DNA of 64,000 bases from Herminiimonas sp. KBW02 (GTDB lineage: Bacteria; Pseudomonadota; Gammaproteobacteria; Burkholderiales; Burkholderiaceae_D). Every line of letters begins with the position of its first letter. Positions within the stretch are counted from its first letter, which is position 1. The DNA is taken from NCBI RefSeq assembly GCF_003852535.1, contig NZ_QAJP01000005.1, forward strand, positions 82,403-146,402. Direction: 5' to 3'. Shown in pieces: positions 38,744-47,319 of the stretch. Position numbers and translations under genes: made by a program. Below the pieces are notes generated by a model. The model saw only the letters and a program-made list of their open reading frames with translations, was not told where the DNA came from and searched no databases.

Positions 38744-39511
38744 ATGGGTCAGGGAACGATAGATAGGGATGAATTAGCCAAATATCTAGCGAGAACGCTT
38801 GATATTACCCGTTTTCGAGATTTTTGCCCAAACGGCTTGCAAGTCGAAGGGCGCAAACAAATCAAAACATTGGTTAGTGGTGTCACCGCCAGCATGGCCT
38901 TGCTGCAAGCGGCAGTGGAAAAAGATGCGGATGCCATTCTCGTGCATCACGGTTATTTCTGGCGTGGCGAAGACATGCGCGTGATCGGGCAAAAGCATCA
39001 ACGCCTGAAAACTTTGCTGACACATGATGTGAATTTATTTGCCTATCACCTGCCGCTGGATATGCATGCAGAGTTCGGCAATAACGCGCAACTGGCGGCA
39101 CGTCTCGGGCTGCAAGCCGAATCACGTTTTGCGGAAGATGATCTGGGCTGGTTGGGCAAGAGCACGAATCCTGCTGTAACGACAGTCGGCGAGCTCGCGC
39201 TGGAAATCGAAAAGCGCTTGCAACGCAAACCTTTGCTGATCGGTGATCCGGCGCAAAAGCTGGGCGCGATAGGCTGGTGTACCGGCGCGGCGCAAGGCTT
39301 CCTCGGCGATGCGATTGCCGCCGGTGCGCAAGTTTATCTGAGCGGCGAAATTTCTGAGCCTACCGTGCACCTGGCGCGCGAAAGTGGCGTCGCCTACCTT
39401 GCGTGCGGACATCATGCGACCGAACGCTATGGCGTGCAGGCTTTGGGTGCACACATCGCGCGCACCTTTGGTATCGAGCATCATTTCATCGATATCGATA
39501 ATCCCGTCTGA
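38744..39511 (+). CDS. Nif3-like dinuclear metal-centre protein
   Basis: A 255-residue member of the Nif3/YbgI family. Metal-ligand segments are visible: ILVHHGYFW (residues about 65-75), [17 protein letters not shown] near residue 105, and [17 protein letters not shown] near residue 225. In Escherichia coli YbgI is a toroidal hexamer with two metals per subunit, and related proteins have been linked to GTP cyclohydrolase I; the function here is not set. It is divergent from the protease gene. Confidence 0.9.
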   Translation: MGQGTIDRDELAKYLARTLDITRFRDFCPNGLQVEGRKQIKTLVSGVTASMALLQAAVEKDADAILVHHGYFWRGEDMRVIGQKHQRLKTLLTHDVNLFAYHLPLDMHAEFGNNAQLAARLGLQAESRFAEDDLGWLGKSTNPAVTTVGELALEIEKRLQRKPLLIGDPAQKLGAIGWCTGAAQGFLGDAIAAGAQVYLSGEISEPTVHLARESGVAYLACGHHATERYGVQALGAHIARTFGIEHHFIDIDNPV

Positions 39512-39524
39512 TGCATTTTCAGAA

Positions 39525-39573
39525 TTTGCATGCAGACATATATGCATGTCATGCGTAATCATGCTGCATGGCA
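39525..39573. promoter_or_regulatory. Dyad-rich stretch before the response regulator gene
   Basis: ttgcatgcag (39525-39534) is mirrored by ctgcatggcaa (39563-39573), with an inserted base, around a centre that holds gacat-atatgc-atgtc. ATGCAT hexamers occur at 39510-39515 and 39541-39546. The pattern suggests a protein-binding site or operator upstream of the gene at 39663. It is also possible that it is a chance AT/GC pattern. Confidence 0.4.
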
Positions 39574-39662
39574 ATTTGCTACTATGGTATAACTACAAAT
39601 ATTGGCAAAAAATACAGGCGCGTTTTTGTTCGCGTGTCGGGCACGGAGAGGAGTACGGATCA

Positions 39663-40370
39663 ATGCAGGAACCGGTAGCCGATGGGCCGATTACAGTCTT
39701 AGTCGTCGAGGATGATGCGCTTACGCGCCGCACCTTGGGTCTTGCAATTGAGAAGGCGCCGTCGCTGAAGTTGCTGGCGGCGCTCAGCGATGTCAAATCC
39801 GCGTTGGACTGGCTGGAACAGCAGTCGGTGGAACTCTTGCTGGTCGACCTGGGTTTGCCGGATGGTTCCGGTATCGACGTCATCCGTTATTGTGCGCATC
39901 GCCATCCTGCCTGCAACATCATGGTCATCACGACGTCCAGTGATCAGGATAATGTGCTCGACAGCATAGAAGCCGGCGCTTCCGGTTATGTGCTGAAAGA
40001 TGCTGATCGTCTCGATATCGTTAGTGCCTTGCTGGACTTGCATGCTGGTGGTTCGCCTATGAGTCCTTCGATTGCGCGCAAGGTATTGGGGCGCATACGT
40101 TACGGTAAGCGATCGGTTGATGCAGCCGCGGCCGAGGAGGCGGCGGAACAAGTGGCGCTGACCAAGCGCGAATCGACTATTCTGGATTTGATTGCGCGTG
40201 GCGATAGCTATGGTGAAGTGGCGCGACAGCTGTCTTTGTCGGTCGGTACCATACAGACGCATATCAAAAACATCTACGATAAGTTATCCGTACACTCGCG
40301 CGGTGAGGCCGTGTATGAAGCGAATCGCCGCGGCTTGCTTCAGATGGATCAGTTGAAGTCCAAGCGCTAA
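39663..40370 (+). CDS. NarL/LuxR-type response regulator (orphan)
   Basis: A 235-residue response regulator. The receiver domain has the acidic pair at Glu16-Asp18, the phosphorylation site Asp62 in LLVDLGLPDGSG and the Lys of VLKDAD near residue 110. The LuxR-type helix-turn-helix (LTKRESTILDLIARGDSYGEVARQLSLSVGTIQTHIKN) is at about residues 165-225. The ATG at 39663 follows GGAGAGGAG and starts the receiver fold; the frame is open 279 bp further up but overlaps the previous gene. No sensor kinase gene is adjacent. A terminator follows at 40391-40419. Confidence 0.9.
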   Translation: MQEPVADGPITVLVVEDDALTRRTLGLAIEKAPSLKLLAALSDVKSALDWLEQQSVELLLVDLGLPDGSGIDVIRYCAHRHPACNIMVITTSSDQDNVLDSIEAGASGYVLKDADRLDIVSALLDLHAGGSPMSPSIARKVLGRIRYGKRSVDAAAAEEAAEQVALTKRESTILDLIARGDSYGEVARQLSLSVGTIQTHIKNIYDKLSVHSRGEAVYEANRRGLLQMDQLKSKR

Positions 40371-40390
40371 GGAATACGTAGTTGCAAATA

Positions 40391-40419
40391 AAAAAGGCCG
40401 CCTGATGGGCGGCCTTTTT
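40391..40419. terminator. Bidirectional terminator between the regulator and mscL
   Basis: A 12-bp stem, aaaaaggccgcc (40391-40402) with ggcggccttttt (40408-40419), and a 5-nt loop. The A-run before and the T-run after serve both convergent genes, whose stops are at 40370 and 40422. Confidence 0.92.
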
Positions 40420-40421
40420 GT

Positions 40422-40841
40422 TTATTTTTTCAGCGAATCGCGAATTTCACGCAAGAGCACGATGTCTTCCGGTGTTGCTGCTTCCGGTTCCGGAGCGGCT
40501 GGTCCGGTTCTTTTCAGTTTGTTCAGCAGACGGACCATTTGGAAAATGATGAAGGCAAGTATGATGAAGTTAAGCGCAATTGTGATGAAATTGCCGTAGG
40601 CGAGGACTGCGCCCAGTTTTTTTGCCTCGATCAGGGTCAGATGCGGGTCCTGGTTGTTCAGTGCAATATAGTAATTGCTGAAGTCCAGACCGCCGAAGAC
40701 CTTGCCGACTACCGGCATGATGACATCCTGCACCAGCGAATCGACGATCTTGCCGAAAGCCGCGCCAATAATGACGGCGACCGCTAAATCGACCACATTC
40801 CCCTTGACCGCAAATTCCTTGAATTCCTGCATCATGCCCAT
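40422..40841 (-). CDS. mscL: Large-conductance mechanosensitive channel
   Basis: A 139-residue MscL, the pore that opens at high membrane tension under osmotic downshock. The start [20 protein letters not shown] is typical, with two membrane helices (about 17-40 and 80-100) and a charged C-terminal helix ([11 protein letters not shown]). GGAGG at 40848-40852 (minus strand) sits well before the ATG at 40841; the frame is open 12 codons further upstream but has no such site. Confidence 0.96.
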   Translation of the reverse strand: MGMMQEFKEFAVKGNVVDLAVAVIIGAAFGKIVDSLVQDVIMPVVGKVFGGLDFSNYYIALNNQDPHLTLIEAKKLGAVLAYGNFITIALNFIILAFIIFQMVRLLNKLKRTGPAAPEPEAATPEDIVLLREIRDSLKK

Positions 40842-41056
40842 GGCAATCCTCCGTTTAACTTGTTTGTAAAAATGCAATGCGCCAACGTATCCTAGTTATA
40901 GGCGCAAAAAACGTCAAATTAAATTTCCTCAAATTTTGTCAATTTCGATGGATAATGCGTCCCAAATAAAATAATTACATGTTGCCGTATTGCTCAAAAG
41001 TTCCGCAAAATTATCTTGAAGCATGCTATTTGCTTTAAAACAAACGTTGGCTCCGT

Positions 41057-41062
41057 TATAAT
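41057..41062 (+). promoter_or_regulatory. Candidate -10 box of the petABC operon
   Basis: A perfect TATAAT, 55 bp before the petA start in a 276-bp gap. A TTTAAA-like hexamer lies at a suitable distance upstream, but the -35 box is weak. Confidence 0.4.
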
Positions 41063-41117
41063 CTAAGGTTGCTAGAAGTTTCGTACAGATTTCGCATTTT
41101 GACTGATTGGGGTTGGT

Positions 41118-41726
41118 ATGAGTAACGAAAAGCAGGTCGATTCCGGTCGGCGAGGCTTGCTCGTCGCCACATGTGCGGCGGGTGGCGTAGCTGGCTTAGC
41201 CACAACTGGAGTATTAGTCTCTACGTTTCAGCCATCGGAGCGCGCAAAAGCCGCTGGTGCGCCTGTCGAAGTCGATATTTCTAGCCTCGTTCCAGGCGAG
41301 ATGAAAACCGTCGAATGGCGCGGCAATCCAGTCTGGATTCTGAAGCGCACACCGGAGCAGGTCGCTGCTCTGGGCAAGTCGGATAATGAACTTGCCGATC
41401 CTGCTTCTTCCCGTACTCAATTCTCTACCACCCCGGAATACGCCATGAATGAATGGCGTTCCCGACAAAAAGACCTGTTGGTCGTGGTCGGTATCTGTCC
41501 TCACCTGGGTTGCTCCCCGACCGCCAAATTCCAGACCGGTGCACAGCCATCGTTACCGGATGACTGGCACGGCGGTTTCCTGTGCCCATGCCATGGTTCC
41601 ACTTTCGATCTGGCCGGTCGGGTTTATAAAAACAAGCCTTCGCCAGACAACCTGCAGGTCCCGCCGTATATGTTCGAGGGCGACACCAAACTGGTCATCG
41701 GTAAAGATGAGAAAGGCGAGGCGTAA
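41118..41726 (+). CDS. petA: Cytochrome bc1 complex Rieske iron-sulfur subunit
   Basis: A 202-residue Rieske protein. The N-terminus has a twin-arginine-type signal, RR at 11-12 followed by a hydrophobic stretch, which fits export by the TatABC system encoded 5 kb upstream and its role as a membrane anchor. The 2Fe-2S ligands are Cys127/His129 (CPHLGC) and Cys156/His159 (CPCHG), with the disulphide pair Cys132 and Cys158. It passes electrons from quinol to cytochrome c1. petB follows after 2 bp. Confidence 0.96.
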   Translation: MSNEKQVDSGRRGLLVATCAAGGVAGLATTGVLVSTFQPSERAKAAGAPVEVDISSLVPGEMKTVEWRGNPVWILKRTPEQVAALGKSDNELADPASSRTQFSTTPEYAMNEWRSRQKDLLVVVGICPHLGCSPTAKFQTGAQPSLPDDWHGGFLCPCHGSTFDLAGRVYKNKPSPDNLQVPPYMFEGDTKLVIGKDEKGEA

Positions 41727-41728
41727 TC

Positions 41729-43132
41729 ATGGCATTCCACGAAAAGCAGCTCCCTGCCGATGCACCTATCGCTGACAAGGCACTGAACTGGGTTGACGCC
41801 CGTTTCCCGCTGTCATCGACCTGGAAGGCACATCTCTCCGAATACTACGCTCCAAAGAATTTCAACTTCCTCTACGTTTTTGGCTCGCTCGCACTGCTGG
41901 TGCTGGTGATCCAGATCGTGACCGGCATTTTCCTCGTCATGCATTACAAACCGGACGCAAACCTGGCGTTTGCTTCGGTGGAGTACATCATGCGCGATGT
42001 GCCTTGGGGCTGGCTGGTGCGTTATATGCACTCGACCGGCGCTTCGGCATTCTTCGTCGTGGTCTACATCCATATGCTGCGTGGCCTGCTGTACGGTTCG
42101 TATCGCAAACCGCGTGAACTGGTCTGGTTGTTCGGCGTTGCGATTTTCCTGTGTCTGATGGCGGAAGCCTTCTTTGGCTACCTGCTGCCATGGGGCCAGA
42201 TGTCGTACTGGGGCGCACAAGTTATCGTGAATCTGTTCGGCGCGATTCCATTCATCGGCCCTGATCTGTCGTTGTGGATCCGTGGCGATTATGTGGTTTC
42301 CGATGCAACCCTGAACCGCTTCTTTGCATTCCACGTCATTGCGATTCCGCTGGTTCTGATCGGCCTGGTCGTCGCGCATATCGTTGCGTTGCACGAAGTG
42401 GGCTCGAGCAATCCGGACGGTGTTGAAATCAAGGAAAAAGTCGATGAAAAAGGCGTCCCGCTGGACGGCATTCCTTTCCATCCTTACTACTCGGTACACG
42501 ATATTTTCATCGTGACCATCTTCCTGTTCGTGTTCACCGCAGTGGTGTTCTTCGCGCCGGAAATGGGTGGCTACTTCCTCGAGTACAACAACTTCATTCC
42601 GGCTGATCCGCTGAAAACACCGCCGCACATTGCGCCGGTCTGGTACTTCACGCCGTTCTATTCGATTCTGCGTGCAACCACTTCGGATTTCATGATCTGG
42701 CTGGCAGCGGGTGTTGCGGCTTATGTCGCGCTGATCATCCTGAAGACCCGCCTTGCCAGCAAGTTCAAGATCGCTGCTGCAGTGATCGGTCTGGCAGCTA
42801 TCGCCGGCATGTTCGTTTTTGATGCGAAATTCTGGGGTGTAGTGTTGATGGGTGTGTCCGTCATGATCATGTTTGGCCTGCCATGGCTGGACGTGTCGCC
42901 GGTCAAATCGATACGCTATCGTCCTAGCTGGCACAAATACGTGTACATGCTGTTTTGTTTCGTTTTTGTCGTTCTCGGTTATCTGGGTGTGCAGCCGCCG
43001 ACCGCAGTCGGTACTGCAATCGCACAGGTAGGTACCTTCATCTACTTCGGCTTCTTCCTCCTGATGCCTTGGTGGAGTTCCATGGGTACCTTCAAGCCTG
43101 TACCGGATCGTGTTGTTTTCCATCCGCACTAA
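41729..43132 (+). CDS. petB: Cytochrome bc1 complex cytochrome b subunit
   Basis: A 467-residue integral membrane protein. The GWLVRYMHSTGASAFFVVVYIHMLRGLLYGSY stretch has His residues that bind haem b, and the second pair is in FFAFHVIAIPLVLIGLVVAHIVALHEVG. The PEWY-like Qo-site motif appears as HIAPVWYFTPFYSILRA. A C-terminal extension with further helices (about 400-460) fits the bacterial form. It forms the quinol oxidase and reductase sites of complex III. Confidence 0.96.
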   Translation: MAFHEKQLPADAPIADKALNWVDARFPLSSTWKAHLSEYYAPKNFNFLYVFGSLALLVLVIQIVTGIFLVMHYKPDANLAFASVEYIMRDVPWGWLVRYMHSTGASAFFVVVYIHMLRGLLYGSYRKPRELVWLFGVAIFLCLMAEAFFGYLLPWGQMSYWGAQVIVNLFGAIPFIGPDLSLWIRGDYVVSDATLNRFFAFHVIAIPLVLIGLVVAHIVALHEVGSSNPDGVEIKEKVDEKGVPLDGIPFHPYYSVHDIFIVTIFLFVFTAVVFFAPEMGGYFLEYNNFIPADPLKTPPHIAPVWYFTPFYSILRATTSDFMIWLAAGVAAYVALIILKTRLASKFKIAAAVIGLAAIAGMFVFDAKFWGVVLMGVSVMIMFGLPWLDVSPVKSIRYRPSWHKYVYMLFCFVFVVLGYLGVQPPTAVGTAIAQVGTFIYFGFFLLMPWWSSMGTFKPVPDRVVFHPH

Positions 43133-43151
43133 GCCAAGGGATAACAGAATC

Positions 43152-43916
43152 ATGACATTGCTGAAAAAACTGATTGCGTCACTGGTGCTGTTGCCAGGCC
43201 TGGTACTGGCGGCAGAAAGTAATTTCCCGCTGGACCATGCGCCTGACCGTACCAAAGACCTGGCATCCCTGCAAAATGGTGCGCGCCTGTTCGTGAACTA
43301 CTGCCTGAGCTGCCACGCTGCTTCATCGCTGCGCTACAACAAGTTGCAAGATCTCGGCCTGACCGAAGAGCAGATCAAGAACAACCTGCTGTTCACTTCG
43401 GACAAGGTCGGCGGCATGATGACCATCGCGATGGCGCCGAAAGATGCGAAAGACTGGTTTGGTTCTGTGCCGCCAGACTTGTCTGTCATCGCCCGAGCCA
43501 AAGCATCCGGCGCGGGTAGTGGTCCCGACTGGTTGTATACTTACCTGCGTTCGTACTACAAGGACGACACCCGGGCGACCGGCTGGAACAATATGGTCTT
43601 CCCTAACGTCGGCATGCCGCACGTGTTGTGGGAGTTGCAAGGCATCCGCGATGCCAAGTTTGTTGACGAAAAAGATCCGCATGACGCTAGCAAGGTCGTG
43701 CACAAGTTTGCTGGCTTTGAACAAGTTACTCCTGGTCTTCTGACCCCGCTGGAGTACGACAAAGCTGTTGCCGATTTGGTGTCATTCATGACCTGGATGG
43801 CCGAACCGGCGCAAAATACCCGTAAACGCCTAGGCGTTTGGGTATTGCTGTTCCTGGGTGTATTCATCGTAATCACCTGGCGCTTGAATGCTTCCTATTG
43901 GAAAGATATCAAGTAA
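43152..43916 (+). CDS. petC: Cytochrome bc1 complex cytochrome c1 subunit
   Basis: A 254-residue cytochrome c1: signal peptide (about residues 1-21), the haem-binding CLSCH motif at residues 51-55, the likely Met ligand in FPNVGMPHVLWEL near residue 155, and one C-terminal membrane anchor (about 225-245). The ATG at 43152 gives a proper signal peptide; the frame is open 42 bp further upstream but overlaps petB. Two terminator hairpins follow. Confidence 0.95.
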   Translation: MTLLKKLIASLVLLPGLVLAAESNFPLDHAPDRTKDLASLQNGARLFVNYCLSCHAASSLRYNKLQDLGLTEEQIKNNLLFTSDKVGGMMTIAMAPKDAKDWFGSVPPDLSVIARAKASGAGSGPDWLYTYLRSYYKDDTRATGWNNMVFPNVGMPHVLWELQGIRDAKFVDEKDPHDASKVVHKFAGFEQVTPGLLTPLEYDKAVADLVSFMTWMAEPAQNTRKRLGVWVLLFLGVFIVITWRLNASYWKDIK

Positions 43917-43924
43917 TTTTCTTG

Positions 43925-43981
43925 CCCGCAGTGTGCGGGGTTTGTTTTAGGGTGAGCCGTAAAACGTCTCACCCTTTTGTT
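43925..43981 (+). terminator. Two consecutive terminators after petC
   Basis: First hairpin: cccgca (43925-43930), gtg, tgcggg (43934-43939), then gtttgtttt. Second hairpin: gggtgag (43950-43956) with ctcaccc (43968-43974), then ttttgttt. They separate petABC from sspA, whose ATG is at 43999. Confidence 0.82.
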
Positions 43982-43998
43982 TCTAAGGAACTATAAAA

Positions 43999-44610
43999 AT
44001 GATGGTTCTCTATTCGGGTACAACCTGCCCATTCTCTCAACGTTGCCGTCTGGTTCTGTTTGAAAAAGGCATGGACTTTGAAGTCCGCGATGTAGATTTG
44101 TTTAACAAGCCGGAAGATATTTCGACTATGAATCCGTACGGCCAGGTACCTATCCTGGTTGAGCGCGATCTGATTTTGTATGAATCGAACATCATCAACG
44201 AATACATCGATGAGCGCTTCCCGCATCCGCAATTGATGCCGGCAGATCCGTTGATGCGCGCGCGTGCGCGTCTGATGCTCTTCAATTTTGAAAAAGAATT
44301 GTTCATCCACGTACACACGCTGGAAAACGACAAAGGTCGCAGCGGTGAAAAGGTCCAGGAAAAAGCACGGAATGAAATCCGTGACCGCCTGACCACGCTG
44401 GCTCCGTTGTTCCTCAAGAACAAATACATGCTGGGCGATGAATTCTCGATGCTGGACGTAGCAATTGCTCCGTTGTTGTGGCGTCTGGATCATTACGGCA
44501 TCGAGTTGTCGAAAACCGCTGCACCGCTGATGAAATACGCTGAACGCATCTTCTCGCGTCCTGCCTATATCGAAGCACTGACGCCTTCTGAAAAGGTCAT
44601 GCGCCGTTAA
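43999..44610 (+). CDS. sspA: Stringent starvation protein A, GST-like
   Basis: A 203-residue glutathione-S-transferase-fold protein. The N-terminal thioredoxin-like domain starts MMVLYSGTTCPFSQRCRLVL, and the C-terminal domain is helical. SspA binds RNA polymerase and modulates transcription during stress in Escherichia coli; it has no transferase activity there. The pairing with sspB downstream and the position after petABC are typical for betaproteobacteria. Confidence 0.93.
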   Translation: MMVLYSGTTCPFSQRCRLVLFEKGMDFEVRDVDLFNKPEDISTMNPYGQVPILVERDLILYESNIINEYIDERFPHPQLMPADPLMRARARLMLFNFEKELFIHVHTLENDKGRSGEKVQEKARNEIRDRLTTLAPLFLKNKYMLGDEFSMLDVAIAPLLWRLDHYGIELSKTAAPLMKYAERIFSRPAYIEALTPSEKVMRR

Positions 44611-44725
44611 AAAACTGCGCTGTGGGGTTCCCGGTCGTGTCCTTGTATGAAACCTTATGTTTCAATCAACGACATCGCCGGGGTTTCATGGCACACTTTT
44701 TAGCCGTGTAGAGCTGATCGCCATC

Positions 44726-45241
44726 ATGTCTGAAACTTCAACCAAACCATATTTGCTGCGTGCCATTTACGAGTGGTGCACTGACAACGGCTATACCCCT
44801 TATATGGCTGCCGTCGTCGACGGTGCCACACGGGTCCCGATGGAATTCGTCAAAAACGGCGAAATCGTTCTGAACATCAGCTTCAGCGCCACCAGTGGCC
44901 TGAAGATGGAAAATGATCTGATCCGCTTCAGTGCCCGCTTCGGCGGGGTTTCCCGCGATATCACGGTACCTGTCGATAATGTGGTCGCCATCTATGCGCG
45001 TGAGAACGGGCAGGGCATGGCTTTCGAAGCCACGAACAAGGCCGATGCGGAAGCAGCAGAGGAGGAAGGCGAGGATACAACTGCGGAAGATGTGGCGCCA
45101 GCCCATACTGCGCCTGCGTTAAGCTCGGTTCCGACGGCACCGCACAAGCCTGAAGATCGTGATGCAGATGGTGACGGGAATGACGATGTGCCGGATCCGC
45201 CGAAAAAAGGTGGAAGACCTACACTCACACGCATCAAATAG
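44726..45241 (+). CDS. sspB: ClpXP adaptor SspB
   Basis: A 171-residue SspB. The globular part (about 8-112) has KPYLLRAIYEWCTDNGYTPY and VPVDNVVAIYARENGQGMAF; it binds ssrA tags. A flexible acidic linker follows and the last residues, GRPTLTRIK, are the ClpX-binding tail. The ATG at 44726 gives the usual MSETSTKPYL start; an in-frame ATG at 44657 would add 23 unlikely residues. Confidence 0.94.
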   Translation: MSETSTKPYLLRAIYEWCTDNGYTPYMAAVVDGATRVPMEFVKNGEIVLNISFSATSGLKMENDLIRFSARFGGVSRDITVPVDNVVAIYARENGQGMAFEATNKADAEAAEEEGEDTTAEDVAPAHTAPALSSVPTAPHKPEDRDADGDGNDDVPDPPKKGGRPTLTRIK

Positions 45242-45243
45242 AG

Positions 45244-45249
45244 TATAAT
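45244..45249 (+). promoter_or_regulatory. -10 box of the tRNA-Thr gene
   Basis: A perfect TATAAT lies 3 bp after the sspB stop and 19 bp before the tRNA 5' end. Any -35 box must lie within the last codons of sspB and is weak. Confidence 0.5.
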
Positions 45250-45268
45250 ACTGCTCTGCAAAAGTTTA

Positions 45269-45344
<76 letters not shown>

Positions 45345-45347
45345 AAT

Positions 45348-45383
45348 AAAAACCCCTTATAGCCTCGCTATGAGGGGTTTTTT
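45348..45383 (+). terminator. Intrinsic terminator after tRNA-Thr
   Basis: A stem formed by aaaaaccccttatagc and gctatgaggggttttt with one G-T pair and a 3-nt loop, ending in a T-run. Confidence 0.92.
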
Positions 45384-45408
45384 CTTATATGTTCGCTTTT
45401 CATCCATG

Positions 45409-45558
45409 CTCAGTAGTTTTGCATGGTTCAGTCCCGGCACTATCTGCGGCTAGAATGGGGGCTATTCATCTCACCTTTCTTTTCTCAGTAGTTTTGCATG
45501 GTTCAGTCCCGGCACTATCTGCGGCTAGAATGGGGGCTATTCATCTCACCTTTCTTTT
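45409..45558 (+). repeat. Perfect 75-bp tandem duplication upstream of a binding-protein gene
   Basis: The units 45409-45483 and 45484-45558 are identical at all 75 positions. Each contains a TAGAAT hexamer (a good -10 box) with a weak TTCAGT 18 bp upstream. The second unit ends 8 bp before the ATG at 45567. The duplication thus seems to double a leader or promoter. Confidence 0.97.
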
Positions 45559-45566
45559 TAGTGCCC

Positions 45567-46697
45567 ATGAAATCTAGTTCTTTCTTCATTGCTCCCTTGT
45601 TGGTTTCTGCCGCTACGCTGGTTCAGGCGCAGGACGTACAGACCGTCAAAATAGGTCTGGCCGCGCCGCTGACCGGACCGCAGGCTTTTTACGGCAAGGA
45701 CAGCCAGAATGGTGCGCGCCTGGCCATAGATGAACTGAACGAAAAGAAAATCATCGTCGGTGGCAAGCAACTGCGATTTGAGCTGTTGTCCGAAGACGAT
45801 GCTGCAGATCCGAAACAGGGGGCGGCAGTTGCGCAGCGCTTTTGCGATTTGCATGTGAACGCAGTGATCGGCCATACCAACTCCGGTACGGCAATACCAG
45901 CTGCGCGGATTTACCATCAGTGCGGCTTGCCTAACCTGTCGCCATCGGCCACCAGCCCCGAGCTGACGAAGTCTGCCTACAACACCACTTTCCGCATGCT
46001 GGCGAATGACAGCACGCTGGCGCAGGCCCTCGCTGCATATACGGTGAATGTGCTGAAGCTAAAGACGATAGCCGTGGTCGATGACCGCAGCGCGTATGGG
46101 CAGGGACTGGCCGACGCATTCCGGACAGCGCTGCGCAACACGCCGGTGACAGTCGTCACCCAGCAATATACCAATGACAAAGCAGTCGATTTCAGCGCGA
46201 TCCTGACTGCGATCAAGGGACGCAATCCGGATGCTGTCTTCTTCGGCGGCATGGACCCGCAAGGCAGTGCGATGTTGCGTCAGATGGAGCAGCTCGGTCT
46301 GACGCGCCAGAAATTTATCGGCGGTGACGGCATTTGTACACAGGGTATGGAGCAGCGTACTGAGGGTATGAAGATACAGGACAACCTGGTGTGCGCGCAT
46401 AGCGGCATCGCGCTTGATCGCACCGCAGCCAGCCGTGCCTGGAAGAAGCGCTATGACGATAAATTCCCTGGCCAGTTCCAGATGCATGGCCCGTACTCGT
46501 ATGACGCAGTGCTGGCAGTCGCCAAGGCCATGCAGAGCGCCAACAGCATAGAGCCGCAGAAATATTTGCCGGCGATGGCTAAAGTGCATTTTGCGGGGGT
46601 GATGTCGAACGTGCAGTTCGACCAGCGCGGCGAGATCAAGAATCCGACCATTTCTATCTACACCTACCAGGACGGCAAACGACGTCTGGCGAACTGA
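45567..46697 (+). CDS. Branched-chain amino-acid type ABC binding protein
   Basis: A 376-residue periplasmic binding protein of the LivK family. A signal peptide is likely cleaved after VQA near residue 20. The mature start VKIGLAAPLTGPQAFYGKDS and the later VIGHTNSGTAIPAARIYHQ segment are typical. No permease or ATPase genes are adjacent, so it is an isolated component. The ATG at 45567 follows the second copy of the 75-bp repeat; no ribosome-binding site is clear. The ligand is unknown; these proteins bind Leu/Ile/Val, amides, urea or aromatic acids. Confidence 0.88.
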   Translation: MKSSSFFIAPLLVSAATLVQAQDVQTVKIGLAAPLTGPQAFYGKDSQNGARLAIDELNEKKIIVGGKQLRFELLSEDDAADPKQGAAVAQRFCDLHVNAVIGHTNSGTAIPAARIYHQCGLPNLSPSATSPELTKSAYNTTFRMLANDSTLAQALAAYTVNVLKLKTIAVVDDRSAYGQGLADAFRTALRNTPVTVVTQQYTNDKAVDFSAILTAIKGRNPDAVFFGGMDPQGSAMLRQMEQLGLTRQKFIGGDGICTQGMEQRTEGMKIQDNLVCAHSGIALDRTAASRAWKKRYDDKFPGQFQMHGPYSYDAVLAVAKAMQSANSIEPQKYLPAMAKVHFAGVMSNVQFDQRGEIKNPTISIYTYQDGKRRLAN

Positions 46698-46712
46698 GCG
46701 GGTAGAACGGAT

Positions 46713-47318
46713 TTAGTCTTTCAAGCCATTCCAGCGCGGCGTCAGGCTGTGCTGGATATCAAACAAATCCAGTACGCGACCTGTCGTGTGGTCGACCATC
46801 TCTGCGATTGAAGCAGGGCGGTGATAAAAGCCGGGTAGCGGCGGGAAGATGATGCCGCCCATTTCGGTAACAGCTGTCATATTGCGCAGATGCGCGAGAT
46901 TGAATGGCGTTTCACGCACCATCAGCACCAGGCGGCGACGTTCTTTCAGTACTACATCGGCAGCGCGTGAAATCAGATTGTCGGAGAAGCCGTGTGCCAC
47001 GGCCGCCAGCGTTTTCATCGAGCAAGGCGCAATGACCATGCCGTCGGATTGAAACGAGCCGCTCGCAATCGCAGCGCCCACATCGCGCACGTTATGCACG
47101 ACATCAGCCAGCGCTTCGACATCCTTGCGCTTCATATCAAGTTCTTGATGGAGATTCAGCACACCTGCTTCGGATATCAGCAAGTGTGTTTCCACACTTG
47201 CGATATCGCGTAGTACTTGCAGCAGGCGTATGCCGTAGATGACGCCGGTAGCACCGGTGATGGCGATAATTAATCGCTTCCGATGCGGCGTCGGAGTAGC
47301 GTCAGCAGACGCTGTCAC
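46713..47318 (-). CDS. ubiX: Flavin prenyltransferase UbiX
   Basis: A 201-residue UbiX that makes prenylated FMN for the UbiD decarboxylase. IAITGATGVIYGIRLLQVL at the start forms the FMN site, and CSMKTLAAVAHGFSDNLISRAADV and the LVLMVRETPFNLAHLRNM segments are conserved. It supports ubiquinone synthesis. It ends close to the convergent binding-protein gene; grxD is 1 bp upstream on the same strand. Confidence 0.95.
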   Translation of the reverse strand: MTASADATPTPHRKRLIIAITGATGVIYGIRLLQVLRDIASVETHLLISEAGVLNLHQELDMKRKDVEALADVVHNVRDVGAAIASGSFQSDGMVIAPCSMKTLAAVAHGFSDNLISRAADVVLKERRRLVLMVRETPFNLAHLRNMTAVTEMGGIIFPPLPGFYHRPASIAEMVDHTTGRVLDLFDIQHSLTPRWNGLKD

Positions 47319-47319
47319 A

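Noticed and set aside
39384-39662. A long N-terminal extension of the response regulator
   Set aside because: It overlaps the Nif3-like gene and the ATG at 39663 has a strong ribosome-binding site right before the receiver fold.
41813-43255. A 480-codon minus-strand frame opposite petB and petC
   Set aside because: petB and petC are certain; the antisense product is His/Arg/Gln-rich and has no recognisable fold.
45389-45577. A small frame running through the 75-bp tandem repeat, giving a 25-residue peptide repeat
   Set aside because: The frame is open only because 75 is a multiple of three; there is no ribosome-binding site and it overlaps the start of the binding-protein gene.
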